Positions 11,101 through 23,797 of a stretch of 64,000 nt of DNA are shown here, piece by piece; position 1 is the stretch's first letter, and every line of letters starts with the position of its first letter. Position numbers and translations under genes: made by a program. The DNA lies in contig NC_091260.1 in assembly GCF_042477335.2 (NCBI RefSeq), forward strand, positions 51,417,001 to 51,481,000, written 5' to 3'. The stretch comes from Ovis canadensis (lineage: Eukaryota > Chordata > Mammalia > Artiodactyla > Bovidae). The notes under the pieces are model-generated. The model worked only from the letters and a program-made list of their open reading frames with translations. It did not search any database and was not told the DNA's origin.

Positions 11101-11814
11101 CATATGCTGGCCTCTAGGGAGAAATTCAAGACCAGAGAAGACAGTCCTGGTAAATTCAAGCCATTCAAATGCAGGTGAAGTTTTCAGGTGAGTGGGGTCA
11201 TAGAGAATGAATTAACCATTATAATGTGTGAATCACAAGTAAAATTTCCTGCACAAGCATTCTACTAAGAATGGGCTGAGTAAATTCAATTACCTATTTC
11301 AAACAGATCAAACAAGTTGAAGGTTCAGTGTTAATTTCTTGCAAAGTAGTCAGGACTCAGTATTATCGTAACAATACATAGACACAAAAGAACTTTCTAC
11401 CCCAACCTGGCTAATCTTTAGGTTGAGTGTCTTCAATAGGTAGGTATTGTCCAGAACTCAGCTGTATCCTCGTAACAGTGTAATGGTGCTTTATATTCAC
11501 AAGGTATTGAGTACATGAGTTCAACAGTCTTACCTATGGGTTTCTTGTTAAATACTGTTGAAAATTTTGGCCTGTGTTTTCAACTATGTGGCCGGTTTTC
11601 AGAGTGCTTGCTGTAATCTGAACCAGGGCTGACTGGAAGTAAGTTTGGGCTTTTTTTCTTTTTCTGAATAGACAGTTGTCCCATGTTTTTGCGAGTCCCT
11701 TGGTGGAGTGCCTCTCTGTGCAGACAGCTGAGGCACTAGAGGGCGCTCTTCCCAACTTGCTGTGTGACTTGTGAGTTGTCTAAGCAGCTCACAGTCTGAC
11801 CTTTTCCTGGGCAT
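8191..11814. other. Intergenic DNA, mostly anonymous
   Basis: There is no convincing gene. It holds A-rich and T-rich tracts (for example about 8580-8593 and 10401-10418), an old L1 3' fragment (see 10640-10900) and otherwise unique-looking AT-rich DNA. Short open frames here lack recognisable domains. Confidence 0.6.
10640..10900 (-). repeat. L1 LINE 3' UTR fragment, antisense
   Basis: It carries the pattern 'acagcacagtgattcagtta', then 'ttacaagatactgagtatag' and 'ttccctgtgctatacagtag', common to artiodactyl L1 3' ends on the complementary strand. A second copy of this segment is at about 45140-45340. Confidence 0.75.
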
Positions 11815-12035
11815 AGAACGGAGGAGACTGGTAGGCTGCAGTCCATGGGGCCGCGAAGAGTCACGACTGAGCGGCTTCTCTTTCATTTTTCACTTTTGTG
11901 CATTAGAGGACATGGCAACCTACTCCAGTGTTCTTGCCTGGAGAATCCCAGGTACGGGGGAACCTGGTGGGCTGCCGTCTATGGGGTCGCACAGAGTTGG
12001 ACACGACTGAAGTGACTTAGCAGCAGCAGCAGCAG
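11815..12035 (+). repeat. Bov-A2 SINE
   Basis: A partial first monomer ('ctgcagtccatggggccgcg'), a linker, a second monomer and an AGC-repeat tail at about 12021-12035. Confidence 0.9.
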
Positions 12036-12241
12036 TAGGGTCCATGGGGTCGCTAAGAGTCAGACTCGATTGAGCGACTTCACTTTCAGTTTTCACTTTC
12101 CAGCATTGGAGAAGGAAATGACAACCCGCTCCGGTGTTCTTGTCTGGAGAATCCCAGGGATGGGGGAGCCTGGTGGGCTGCCGTCTATGGGGTTGCATAG
12201 AGTCGGACGCGACTGAAGTGACTTAGCAGCAGCAGCAACAA
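12036..12241 (+). repeat. Bov-A2 SINE, adjacent second copy
   Basis: It starts at 'ggtccatggggtcgctaaga' immediately after the tail of the previous copy and ends in another AGC-rich tail ('agcagcagcaacaac'). The two are head-to-tail, which suggests insertion into a SINE tail or unequal exchange. Confidence 0.9.
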
Positions 12242-13323
12242 CATTGATTTTTAGATACATAAATTAAGTTTTTGAAAGTTGAAAAAACAGCCCCTTCCTC
12301 ATTGTAAGATATGTTTCCAATAAAATTTTATGTTTTGTTAGGTGATTATGTTTATGTAGCTTTGATCAAATGAATGCAAGTATTAAAAGAAAGTGATAAT
12401 TTAGTAAAAATATTGGGTTCTTATAGGAACTATAAATATTAACTTGAATAATATTTATGATGTTCAAAGTTATGAGAGAATACTCAGTACAGTGCTTTCA
12501 GGCATAAAGATACATAGATTAGAATTAAATTCTCTGGAGAAAGTGGGACATAAAAACTCAAGAAGAAAATGGAACGACATAAAATTTCCCACTGAAAGTT
12601 GACAGCTCAGTATATTAAGAATGAATGATGGTATCAGTGCTGACATGCTGAGATTTTATAACTCACTGCATACATTTAACAGAATGATGCAACTGTTTAT
12701 TGTTAAATGATACAATGACTAGAAATGGCATCCTATTCAGTTATTTAAACTTAGACATTTTGGATGTCAATTAAAAAATTTACTCTTACAAAGTATAAAT
12801 TGGTTGAGAAGATCACTTTTTTTTGGTCAGTGGCTTTCACAAAAAGAGGATTGTTTTCCCGTCATAAGAAGTAGATGGGAGGGAAGCAGGCAACTGCTGG
12901 CAATGGTTCCATAGCTCTACAATGTCAGGAAGAACATGTTTATAATCCCCCTCATGGTTTCAAGATGGCTGCCCAGCTCCAAATATCATTCATGCCCATG
13001 TCCCAAGGAGGACAAAAACGGAGAAGGGGAAATATGAGCTAGTAAACATTTTCACAGAATTACCTTCCCTCCTCCTCTTACCAAGAGGCTTCTTTCCTCT
13101 TGCCTAGAATCTTGTCACTGAACCGGGCAAGACTGTAAGAGAAGCTATGAAAAATTTCTGCATTGGCAGCTGGTGAGGATTAACAGCTATAAGTGGGTGA
13201 TGGGTTAAACAACCTGTAGTGTTTGATACACGTGGCAAAGGGCCAAAAAACTCTCCCAAATGCTTGACTCATAGAAGATTAATTTTTTTGTGTTTTGAAA
13301 TTTTGTCCTAGTCTGTATTTATC
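12242..13323. other. Anonymous AT-rich intergenic DNA
   Basis: I see no gene, RNA gene or repeat family that I can name here. Confidence 0.5.
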
Positions 13324-14019
13324 CAGTTCAGTTCCAGTTCAGTTGCTCAGTTGTGTCTGACTCTTTGCGACCCCATGAATCACAGCACACCAGGCCTCCC
13401 TGTCCATCACCAACTCCTGGAGTCGGTGATGCCATCCAGCCATCTCATCCTCTGTCATCCTCTTTTCCTCCTGCCCTCAATCCCTCCCTGCATCAGGGTC
13501 TTTTCCAATGAGTCAACTCTTTGCATGAGGTGGCCAAAGTATTAGAGTTGCAGCTTTAGCATCAGTCCTTCCAATGAACACCCAGGACTAATCTCTTTTA
13601 GAATGGACTGGTTGGATCTCCTTGCAGTCCAAGGGACTCTCAAGAGTCTTCTCCAGCACCACAGTTCGAAAGTATCAATTCTCGGCACTCAGCTTTCTTC
13701 ACAGTCCAACTCTCACATCCATACATGACCACTGGAAAAACCATAGCCTTGATTAGATGAACCTTTGTTGGCAAAGTAATGTCTCTGCTTTTGAATATGC
13801 TATCTATGTTGGTCATAACTTTCCTTCCAAGGAGTAAGCGTCTTTTCATTTCATGGCTGCAATCACCATCTGCAGTGATTTTGGAGCCCCCCAAAACAGA
13901 GTCTGACACTGTGTCCACTGTTTCCCCATCTATTTGCCATGAAATGATGGGACCAGTTCCTCTTCACTTTCTGCCATAAGGGTGGTGTCATCTGCGTATC
14001 TGAGGTTATTGATATTTAT
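13324..14019 (-). repeat. BovB LINE, antisense, 5'-truncated
   Basis: It starts with the reversed tail and 'gttgctcagttgtgtctgac' and ends near the reverse transcriptase active-site coding (minus-strand reading RYADDTT at about 13980-14000). The minus-strand reading shows GGSKITADGDCSHEMKRR and VMYGCESWTVKKAE, with stops and frame changes. Confidence 0.92.
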
Positions 14020-15892
14020 AGTGTTGACTAAAACAGATTCACAATGTGAGAGTTGTGAGTTAAGTTTTATTTGGGGCAAAATGAGGACTGTGACCTGGGA
14101 GACAGCGCCTCAGATAGCTCTGAGAGAATGTCCCAAACAGGTAGTGGTGGAAGGTCAATATATAAGATTTTGGTGAAGGAGAAGTTCAATGCAGCTAAGC
14201 ACTGACTTTACAAAAAGTTTTCTGCTAGTCACGAGGAGCTCATGTCACCATGAAGGGATTTAGTGCTTTTCTAGATATGAAAAGATGTAAGGATTGGGAT
14301 CATGAAATCAGTTCCTGAACATATCTGACTATCAAATCATCAGACAATCTTGGCACAATGAAAAGAATAACTTTTGTCTCTTGGTTACCATCTCTGACTG
14401 GGACTGAGGAGACATCTGGCTCAGAGTTGACCTCAATGACTTTCTCAGTGTGATGGGGACCACAGTTAGGGTAAGGGAGGCAGTGGTTTCCTTCACAGAG
14501 CCCCAGCCTTGATCCCTGTGCAGATGAGAAGAAGGGGATGGAATTGTGACTGTTGATTCCAAGGACAGTACAGAGAGGAAGATATGCTGCCCATCAAGGG
14601 ATTATTTCCACAAATGAGTGGGAACTAAGTTTCGTGGTTTCAGAAGGATGAAAGTCATCTTATTTAGAGTTGTGTGGAACATGTGATTTGCAAATGGATT
14701 CTCTTGTCAATCAGCAGAACTCTGAAAACTTCTGTGCAGAAGACTTTATACTATTGACTGAAGGTTAAAAACAGCAAAATGTCCCTCCACGTGCGGGAGT
14801 ATGTGGATGTTAGACCCATTAACAGGTGCCAGTTTCAACCTGAGCATTCATGCATACTGTCCCCAAACTGTTCATTAAGCCTACCCAATTCTTTGCTAAT
14901 CTTCTTCCCTTTGCCTGACATTAAGGTTTGTAAAATGCTGGTAGTAGGGAACAGGACTGAGGAGGCGGAGCATGACACAGGGACTTCTCCTGGCTTTGCC
15001 CTCCACAAGCTACAGAGACCAGTGCTATTTACAGTCGAAAGAAGTTCAAGCGACAAGAGCAAATAAAACCCACACCTTCCCATAAGTGGAAACTACAAAG
15101 CTCTAGAGGGTAAGTCCAGAGGAATAATATAAAAAAGAGAAAAAGGCCATAGAAGGCCCAAGGATGAGTTAAAACTGCACCTAGAAGGAGAATAACTACA
15201 TTTTGTATAAAGATCTTGAAAAAAAGTCCTGGTAGAGCAAAGCTATGACAACAGGAAAGGGCCATGACAACATGAGGGACCCAAGGTAACGGTCTTGCAA
15301 ACACTTCATTTCTGAAGAAGGAGAGGGCAAAAGGGAACGAAAGCTCTCTTTGGGAATTGGGTAGGAAAAGAAAAAAAAGCAACCAAGGGAAACATGAGTC
15401 CTGAAAGACAGCAGGAAGCTAGAAGATTGGACAATACAAATCCTTAAACCCATCACCAAAAAATAAGAGTCATACATTAACGAGACTGTAGTTGCAGATT
15501 ATTTATAGAATTCTGTATATTATTAGACATCGACATCTGTCCGTCACTGGATAGCTATATCATTCAACACGTTAAGAACAGGAACATGAATGAAATAGTG
15601 ACTTTTTCCACAATTAAAAAATTTAATTAAAATATGTATGTATAGTATAGATAGAGAGTCACATGACTTATATGTTTCCTACCTGTCCACAAAGAGCAAA
15701 TTTAGAGTATTTGGCCTGACATTTTCTTTCTGATCCAATGTGAAATGGTATATTGAAGTTGTGGTAAGTGGCTGCATTAACTGGTCCCCAATTGCACTGG
15801 GATTATGGAAACTAGGGAATTATGGAAATCGACTACTTAGAACGCTTCCTAAGACCAATTATTAACTAGATATCTCTTTCTTTTTTAAAAAG
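14020..15892. other. Anonymous intergenic DNA, possibly with an old interspersed repeat at its left side
   Basis: The segment at about 14040-14340 ('gagttgtgagttaagtttta', 'ctcagatagctctgagagaa') has the feel of a dispersed artiodactyl repeat, perhaps an LTR, but I cannot assign a family from sequence alone. The rest shows no gene that I can support. Confidence 0.4.
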
Positions 15893-15899
15893 TTTATCA

Positions 15900-16126
15900 G
15901 CTGCCCTGGGTCTTCATAGCTGTTTGTGGGCTTTCTCTAGAGTTGCAGAGAGCAGGAGCTACTCTCTAGTTAGGGTACATGAGCTCTAGAGTGCATGGGT
16001 TTCAGTAGTTGGGGCACCCGAGGTTGGTTGCTCTGTGGCATATGGGATCTTCCCAGGGCAGAGATTGAACCTGTGTTCTCTGCGTTGGCAGGCAAATTCT
16101 TAACCACTGGACCACTAGGGAAGTCC
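15900..16126 (-). repeat. CHR-type SINE, antisense
   Basis: The right end 'aaccactggaccactaggga' plus 'agtcc' is the reversed CHR head, and a reversed B-box-like 'gattgaacctgtg' is present. Layout as at 7-267. Confidence 0.75.
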
Positions 16127-16772
16127 ATTTTTTAAAAAAATAATCTTATCCAATAGTTTTGTAAATAAAAAATGTATTTGAACTTTTTATCATGTTCAAA
16201 TGCAAATACAGTCAAGAAAACTACATTTTCAAGATATTGATATAGAAATAACAGTTATTTGCTAATACAACCATGAGACCAGGAATGAGGCAGTTGGATT
16301 TCTGGTTCCAGAAACGGCAGGCCAGGTATACCAGTTATGAAGCTGTTGTTTCTCAGCTTCGAGAAACTTTGCCCTGCCTTGTGACACTGGCAATCTGCCA
16401 AATGCATGCCCAGCTCCCTTCCTCTGGGACTCCGCAAACAGGCGACACCAGAGGAAGGCCACAGGGACAGGTGGGGACTGGGACATCCTGTGTGCTCCCT
16501 GCTTATGCCAGCAACACCACAGGATGGTTTTTCATGGGGGCAGTGATGGTTTTAGTGCCAGGAGCGCTTTTCTGTTTGCAGCCTTTCTGAAATACTGGAG
16601 TCAGCCTCACTGGGCCCCTCACAGATATTAGCACTGGCAGATACTGGCAGGCTGGTGACTGCCCCTCCCAGGTCTGGGTTTCAGTTCCTTCTGTGGTCCT
16701 AAAGCATCAGCATCAGATGAGCAAGACACTCCTCCCTTCTTCCAAGCTTTGCATGGCTCTCACCACCAAGAC
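16127..16772. other. Anonymous intergenic DNA
   Basis: A 105-codon plus-strand open frame (16273-16590) exists but has no recognisable domain, and no splice or promoter context supports it. I see nothing else. Confidence 0.45.
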
Positions 16773-17070
16773 TCAAAGTGAAAGTCGCTCAGTCGTGTCT
16801 GACTCTTTCCCACCCCATGGACTACACAGTCTATGGAATTCTCCAGGCCAGAATACAGGAGTGGGTAGCCGTTCCCTTCTTTAGGGGATCTTCCCAACCC
16901 AGGGATCGAACCCATGTCTCCCACATTGCAGGTGGATTCTTTACCAGCTGAGCCACCAGGGAAGCTCAAGAATACTGGTGTGGGTAGCCTATCCGTTCTC
17001 CAGCAGACCTTCCCAATCCAGGAATCAAACGGGGGTCTCTTGCGTGGCAGGCAGATTCTTTACCAAGGCT
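16773..17070 (-). repeat. Bov-tA SINE, antisense, with partial duplicate
   Basis: A full antisense Bov-tA (about 16773-16967, ending 'gctgagccaccagggaagct') is followed by a second partial antisense unit (about 16968-17070) that repeats the 'aatactggtgtgggtagcc' to 'gcagattctttacca' part. This is either a tandem duplication within the SINE or two insertions. Confidence 0.88.
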
Positions 17071-18290
17071 CTAAATTTTAGTAATTCTCGCTTCTTTCCT
17101 TTGTTCCCGTAGCACAAGGGGTGGTGGCGGCCTTCCATAGCTACTAACTCTGTAATGCCTCAGTATCTCTCATTTACTTACTGAGTTCTCTGAAATCTGG
17201 TGTAAAGTCTTTAATAAATACAATTAATAATTAAAGTAAAAAATAATATTTCCTGAGGTTGAAAATATAGACTCCAAATGTGTGACAAAAATAGCATGTA
17301 AGTCAGGAGTGGGTAAATAGAACTTCTAAGGTCCTTGTGTTGCCCAGAAGTAGGTAAAGATAAAGATTAATTTTTGACCTTGATAAGTGATAAAGGCATG
17401 CTGTGAATCTGGGATACTTTATTTGGAGAAAAGAGACAAGAGGGGAATCATTAGAGAGAGAAAATGGAGTAACAAAAAGTATTCCAAGCTGAAAAGGAAG
17501 ACAAAACAGAGAAGAAAAGAAAGAATAAGAGGGAGAAATAAGAACATGGTCGATGTAAACCTATATACACTTCAGTTCAGATACAAAGACTGACTGGCTT
17601 GGTTAACAACAAGCTAATTGCCATTTCAAGAGATGTGCTAATTGCACATCTAAACCGTGGGAATACAGGAGGGTTGAGCATAAAAGGATAGAAAAAGACA
17701 GGCCATGAGTGCTATGGAAAAGAAGACTTGAATAATTAGGAGTAACCTGAGACAGACTCGAGGTGAAAAGCTTTGATAGAGACAAAATTGTTATTTTTGT
17801 AATGAAGGTGAGTTATTTCACTGGGACTGTGCGAAACTATGAAAATGTATACACACTACTGGTGTGACCTCAAAAAATGGAACAGCAAGAAAAATTAGAA
17901 TCATAGTGAGAGAATTTAAAAAAATTTTAATGACAAATGTCTAATTATTTGTGAAATCAGAATTTTCCCATGTCCAACATTTAAGATTATAAACTCCTGG
18001 AAAATTTTCTTTCCTCTATATTCCCACCTATTTTCAACATTCCCTCCATCCCCTGCCCCAAATTATTCTGAAGCAAATCCAAAACACCCTGCTACTTCAC
18101 CTGTCTTCCAGAACGGATCTGAAAAGCCAAGGTATCTCTTTTTAAATAAATAGCCACAATAACATCATGATGTTTCTCCAAATGAATAGTAACTATTTAA
18201 TATCATCAAATATTATGCTCCTATTTCTCTGATATGAGTTTTTAGAGTTCATTTGAATCATGCCATCTAAAATTTTTATACTCCCAATAT
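17071..18290. other. Anonymous A-rich intergenic DNA
   Basis: A purine-rich stretch at about 17400-17560 gives an open frame rich in Lys and Arg that I regard as compositional. No gene is supported. Confidence 0.5.
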
Positions 18291-18295
18291 CCCCC

Positions 18296-18430
18296 ACCCC
18301 TTCCTCTGGTAACCACAAATCTGATCTCACAATTGCCGTATACACCCGTGGTGGATTCATGTCAATGTATGGCAAAACCAATACAGTACTGTAAAGTAAA
18401 ATAAAGTAAAAATAAAGTTAAAAAAAAATT
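18296..18430 (+). repeat. L1 LINE 3' end (Bos-type), sense
   Basis: It shows 'acacccgtggtggattcatg', 'atgtatggcaaaaccaatac' and an A-rich tail, the 3' terminus of ruminant L1. The reverse complement of the same tail appears at about 32235-32300 and 47385-47480. Confidence 0.85.
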
Positions 18431-18807
18431 GCCGTTTGAACACAATACTTTAAAAACTGTGCTGTCAGTACAAAAAAAAAAAGAGAACTGCAAAAAATTG
18501 TGTGGTCTATTAAGTAGGTTTGTTGTTCACAGTTGGTGGATTAGTATATTGGCACCTTCTTTCAGTGCTCAGTATGACTGAGCAAAGGAGTAAATATCAA
18601 TACAACAAAGAGGTTGAGAGTCAGATTTTTTAACTTTAAAAAGGAAATTACAAGTGTGAAAGTGGCAAAGATTAGAATCATCACTGGTTTGTATTGAAAT
18701 TGAAGGTATCAGTGTGAATGCATGCTTTTTAAATAAACTAGATATAAACCTGACTATATAGAGAGATACACGTATGTAATATTTATGTCTATATCTATAT
18801 ATTTCAC

Positions 18808-19020
18808 GTTTCCCCAGTGGCTCAGCAGTAAAGAATCCACCTGCGATGCAGAAGCTGCAGGAGACATGGATTTGATCCCTGGGCTGGGAAGACTTCCTGG
18901 AGAAGGGAATGGCAACCCACTCCACTATTCTTGCCTGGAGAATCCCATGGACAGAGGAGCCTAGTGGGCTACAGTTCATAGGGTTGCAAAGGGTTGGACA
19001 TGACTGAAGCGACTGAGCAC
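18808..19020 (+). repeat. Bov-tA SINE
   Basis: The head 'ccagtggctcagcagtaaag', the body 'ggcaacccactccactattc' and the end 'gactgaagcgactgagcac'. Confidence 0.92.
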
Positions 19021-19377
19021 TATATATTTCATAACTGTCCATTTGGGGGATGTAAACAGTGGTGCTTCAATAGCAGTGAGTACTTCTAGTGCCATATCCA
19101 GGGTTCTAAACACTAATTCCTACTAAAAGGTTCCTAAAGGAATGGATAAATGTAAAACAGAGGAAGGGAAAGTACAAGATGAGTCTAGAAATCATGTGCA
19201 AGAAAGAAAAGTCTCCAAAATAATGATGGTAAGAGAGTATATCCCTTTGGAGAAATGTGGATCCAGGAGTAAAGACTGATAATAAATGAATAGAGGCAGA
19301 TAGATAGGTAGAGAGATAATTAAATAGATGGGGCAGAAGGCAAAACTTTTTTTAGCAACAGTATTTGCTGTTTATAC

Positions 19378-19475
19378 ACTAAGTTGTGTCTGACTTTTTG
19401 CAACCCCATGGACTGAAGCACACCGGGCTTCCTTGTCCTTCCTTATCTCCCAGAGTTTGCTCAAACTCATGTCCA
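19378..19475 (-). repeat. BovB LINE 3' end, antisense fragment
   Basis: 'taagttgtgtctgacttttt', 'ccccatggactgaagcacac' and 'agtttgctcaaactcatgtc' follow the terminal 100 bases of BovB in reverse. Confidence 0.85.
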
Positions 19476-20186
19476 TACAACAGAATGCTGTATGATAAAT
19501 GAAGAAAGAAAATGGAGTTAAAATCATTAATTTGTCACAAAAGGAATAATTGAACCAGGCAAAAATAGAAAACATAATAAAATGAGTGAGTGAAATTTGA
19601 TGAAGAACAGAATTTACACAGTTTCAAAAGGTCTCCCCACAACTTATTTCCTAATTTGGGCCAAAAAATAGTAGTTTTACAGTTGGGAATCTCACTGGAC
19701 ACCACCTTCAACAAGTGATCAAAGTTCTTATCACTAGCATTAGGATAGACTGACATCATGGGCTTCCTGCTGTGAGTCACTGAGATGGAATCAACACAGC
19801 TTTTGTGGTATTCCTGCTAAAACTCTGTAATGTGAAGTAGAATGAGAAAATATCAGATAAACCCAAATTGAGAGCCATTTTACAAAATAAATGTCAGACA
19901 TGAAAGAAAAACAGAAAGGCTGAGAAATCAATCCTTACTAAAGGGGATGAAACAGACATGAAAGCTAAATGCAGTGTGTGATCCCAGACTGATTCCTGCA
20001 CCAGAAATATTACAGCACAGGATATCTATTGAGACAGTTGATCGAATTTGAACAAGTTTGTAGATAAGGTAATGTGGTTACACTAATGTCAAATAGTACC
20101 TTCATATTGCAGATCAATTTGTTTTCCCCCACTGAGAAGACATAGCTGAAAAGATGACAGTTGTCAATGTGTATGCTTGTAATCTG
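19476..20186. other. Anonymous intergenic DNA
   Basis: No gene or named repeat is recognised. Confidence 0.45.
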
Positions 20187-20383
20187 GCTTCCCTGGTGGC
20201 TCAGCAGTAAAGAATCCACCTGTAGTGCAAGAGACATGGGTTCAATCCTAGGATGTGGAAGCTCTCCTGGAGAAAGAAATGGCAACCCACTCCAGTGTTC
20301 TTTTCTGGGAAATCCTGGCGGGCTACAGTCCATGGGCTGCAAGAGTTGGACCTGACTGAGAGACTAAACCACAACAACAACAC
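20187..20383 (+). repeat. Bov-tA SINE
   Basis: It starts 'ggcttccctggtggctcagc', carries the B-box-like 'gggttcaatccta' and ends with an ACA/ACC-rich tail ('aaaccacaacaacaacac'). Confidence 0.93.
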
Positions 20384-21139
20384 ATATACTCACATAGCCT
20401 CAAACAATATAGCCCAAACACAGAGGGAGGGACTCGGAAGGGGAAAAAGTGAAATAATTATTAGGAGAGTTTAAAATATTTTCTAAAGAAAAATTTCATA
20501 CTTTTATAAAAATAGAACATCATTGATGCTCACCAATCCTATTTTATGATTCTCATTCAGAATTATAGTTTCAGCGTTTAGAGGTTCAGTCTTCTGAACC
20601 TGGATTTCCAGAGGTGTTTAAATCACGACACTAGCAACTTTCATGAGTGAGTTACTCAGTACTTTCCAAAGAAACTCTGAGCAATAAAGAAAGGTAAGTC
20701 ACTTTCCTTTGGTAATCAATTTCTGAGATCCTGAGCGTGAGACAATCAGAGATTTTAAGCAGGTACCAGGGAAATGGAGCGTTCCGATGGCCCTAGGAGA
20801 TCTTTAGGGCAGTTCGAAAGATGGGGTCCCATAACTTCTGGATGGATCCCTGAAAGGGAGTTGGATCGGCACCATTTGGAGGTATAACTTTCTTCGATGT
20901 GATTTCATAAGGTCCCTACCATTACTGGTTCAGTGTTTTTCTATCCGGAAAGTGTGGTGATTACGTGGACTGAGAGGGTTAAGTACACTAATCCCTCCTT
21001 CCCCCTGCCCAGATTTAGGGAGGGTGAGGACAGAATATCCAATGGTGTAATTTCCTGGGGAGCAGAGTCCAAAGGGCCAGAAGGACGTACAGAGCATAGA
21101 CCCACAGGATCTCTGTCCCCTGTTCCCTGCCTGCGTATT
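20384..21139. other. Upstream flank of UGT3A copy B
   Basis: Non-repetitive DNA upstream of the copy B start. No TATA box is evident in the last 150 bases before the CpG cluster. No other gene is recognised. Confidence 0.45.
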
Positions 21140-21245
21140 TCCTTCCCTGCCTGCGCGCTGCGTGTGCGGAGGGCGCGCGGGTTCTGGGGCGCCGGGCGTG
21201 CAGCCTAGGGCTCGGCTCCGCAGCCTCTCCGGAGCGACGATGGGG
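21140..21245 (+). promoter_or_regulatory. CpG-rich promoter / 5' UTR of UGT3A copy B
   Basis: Immediately before the ATG at 21240 there is a short GC-rich stretch with well over a dozen CpG dinucleotides ('ctgcgcgctgcgtgtgcgga', 'gggcgcgcggg', 'ggggcgccgggcgtgc'), in sharp contrast to the AT-rich, CpG-poor DNA around it. This is what a TATA-less mammalian promoter with a small CpG cluster looks like. Retained CpGs suggest that it is, or was recently, unmethylated in the germ line. Confidence 0.6.
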
Positions 21246-21333
21246 GCGCAGCGGGTGCTTCTTCTAGTCATATATTTACTGCCTGCGCTCCTGCTCTCAG
21301 AGGCCGCCAAAATCCTGACTATATCCTCACTGG
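21240..21333 (+). pseudogene. UGT3A copy B exon 1 (signal peptide)
   Basis: The ATG at 21240 opens MGAQRVLLLVIYLLPALLL, a cleavable-type ER signal peptide, followed by SEAAKILTISSLG, the start of the mature N-terminal domain. The donor 'gtgagt' follows at 21334. The start was chosen because it gives a signal peptide of family-typical length. An upstream in-frame ATG at 21162 would add a Gly/Arg-rich stretch encoded by the CpG-rich leader and is unlikely. Confidence 0.92.
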
Positions 21334-23797
21334 GTGAGTGCTTGGCCGGAGAATCAGGACAGGCTTGTCCCAGGCTCCTGGCCAGGAGTCATGCCAACAG
21401 CCCCCTTAATCAGAGAGGCTTTTCATATGGTTTTCCAGGCTGGGCTTGGGTCCTAGGCTGAAGGAGGGAGAGGCTGGCGAGGGTTGTGGGGCAGAGAGAG
21501 GTCTCTACTACCAAGGTGAAATTGATAGCCCTGGAGAAGAGGAGCAGTTTCCTATCCTCTCTTTTAATTTGCTCTGGATGCGCTTCCCTGTGGGTACCGC
21601 GGGAACCAGAAGTTTTGGTCTGTTTCTGAGCTTGAGACCCCAGGCCGTCTCCTCCACCTCCGCGGTACCTGCGGGATTTTGAAAGGGTCACGTTGAACTT
21701 CTGAGGTGTGTGCAGCAGATGCCAGTAGAAAGTAGAAGGCGGAGTCCATAGCAGGCTCTGGGGACAGGTGCTCCTGGGACAGCAGCACGAACTGTTTCCT
21801 AACTGGAAAACTGAGCGGGCGGGCAGACGGGAGGACCCCAGGGCAGTGGCGCATTTGGGAGCCCCTCTCTCACCCGTGCTGATGGAAGCTTTTGAAGAAG
21901 AGTGGAGCCGTTGATTCTGCGCATTGTGGACCGAGTTTTATTTCCATTACTTTTGCCCCTTAGAGAACAGAAGACAAAAAGGGAAATTTTATCAGGATAA
22001 GGAGTCCTCAGAGGATGGAGCTTCTCCAAGAGTTTTATTTGACCCATCCTGTAAAGATGATGGGCTCCCTAGATTGGTTTTAGATCCCAGAAAACCTGGG
22101 GACCCTAGAACTGGGAGAAATCACAGAATCCCTCTTACTGGGCCTCCCCTTTTATTTCCTGAGAGGAAGGCGGAGGGTCAGGGAAATGAGGTGCCTTTTA
22201 CAAGAGCGCAACAGACCTCTCTCTTGGCACGCACTGGGAATTCACTTATGATTTCTTACCTCAAAACCATCCTCTTCCACAGATTCCACTCTTTTCCTTT
22301 TTTACAGTGGGGATTTCTAAAAAGCCTATTATAAACCTATTTTTAAATGATACAGGTAATGGAGAAAAAGTTTTCTCTCTTAAAAGTACACTGTCCTCCA
22401 GCCTCAACTCCAAGGACAGAGCTGGGGCAGTTAACCTGGTGCTGGAAGCCCCACCTTTGCCCCTTATGAAGAGCCACGTGAACAGCTGTGTCTATGCCAA
22501 CCTCTTCCTCCAAACATTTCTTCCAACAGTTAATGTGAACAACAGCAGGCAGTCTAAGCAGGGGTACTAGGTTTTGGGTAATGTGTGTTACCTCAGGCAA
22601 CACAAGTATGGATATACAATACTAGAGTAACTCCCACAGATATACACTATGTAGCTCTGTACCACTCTCTGGGTTTCCAGGTGTCTCAGTGGTAAAAAGT
22701 CCACCTGCCCATTCAGGAGACCAGGGTTTCCATCCCTGGGTCGGGACGATCCCCAGAGAAGGAAATGGCAATCCACGGCAGTATTCTTGGCTGGGCAATT
22801 CCTTGGACAGAGGAGCCTAATGGGCTATATAGTCTATGGGGTCACACAGAGTCGGACATGATTTATCAACTGAGCCCTGCACGTACTACTCACCACTGAC
22901 CTGATGATTGTGGGACTTTCCTCTAACGACCCCCGCTTCCCAACTTTGGCAAGTCTGTTCCTTCCCTGGAGATCTGGCTTTCTCTGCTGCTGAGACTCAC
23001 AGATGCAAGAAAAATGCCCCATGATAGTACATAATTTTAGATAGGATATTGGTGTAATGGAGTTCACATCTCTCCCAAGGATTAAGCTTCCTCTTTCTTA
23101 AAGATCCCAGGATTGTCCTAGGATGGATGTCCTGTTTCTCATGCATATAAGATACTGCAAGCCCATCCTATGGAGCCCACAGTTTTCCTGCTTGTCTTAA
23201 TGGATATGAGACATTCAACTGAGAAACTTCCTGTGAAATATATTTGAATCTCAAGCATTTTGGCTCTAAGTGGTGGCTCCACATCTTTTCTTCCAATGGC
23301 TGTTTCTTAGAACCAAATTCAAGCTTCCATATTTCTGGCTCCTACTCTAGCATTCATGTCCAAAGAGAAGAATTTCAGAAACAGCTTGGATTGACTGCCT
23401 ATTAGGAACACTTCATACCCACATGCATGGCACTGGGCCAGAATATCTACCAGTGCAGTTATTTCTTTAGGCTACGGCATCTCCATAAGCCCCCAGCTAA
23501 AATGCAGTGTGTGCCTTAGGATCAGGAACTCCAAAGACTTAAACACCAAAATTATATTACATTATTGCAAAGACCAAAAGTCATAAGAGGGAATCTTTAG
23601 TGGAGGATTGCCCTAGGTCAAAGATCTGGGCAGGCAGAATATAGGTATCCAGTTTGGGGCTTAACCAGAGTGAGAAACTCATCTTTCTCTACTCACTGTC
23701 AACTTTCTGTTATCTTACCCTGGTTTGCCCCACACTTCCACATCAATTTCATACCCTCGGTTCTCATCTTCACAAAAATGATACGTATTGTTCCTAG
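21334..23797 (+). other. Intron 1 of copy B
   Basis: GT-AG intron of 2464 bp. Apart from one Bov-tA (22672-22874) I see anonymous sequence, G/C-richer near exon 1. Confidence 0.8.
22672..22874 (+). repeat. Bov-tA SINE
   Basis: The head 'ggtttccaggtgtctcagtg', the body 'gagaaggaaatggcaatcca' and the end 'cacagagtcggacatgattt'. Confidence 0.9.

Noticed and set aside
16273-16590. 105-codon open frame as a novel gene
   Set aside because: No domain, promoter, splice context or second homologous copy is seen; compositional chance is enough.
20187-20250. tRNA gene candidates from A/B-box-like sequence
   Set aside because: They are the tRNA-derived heads of Bov-tA or CHR SINEs, with no complete cloverleaf.
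21162-21239. Upstream in-frame ATG at 21162 as the start of UGT3A copy B
   Set aside because: It would put 26 Gly/Arg/Pro-rich residues ahead of a proper signal peptide. The ATG at 21240 gives the family-length N-terminus.
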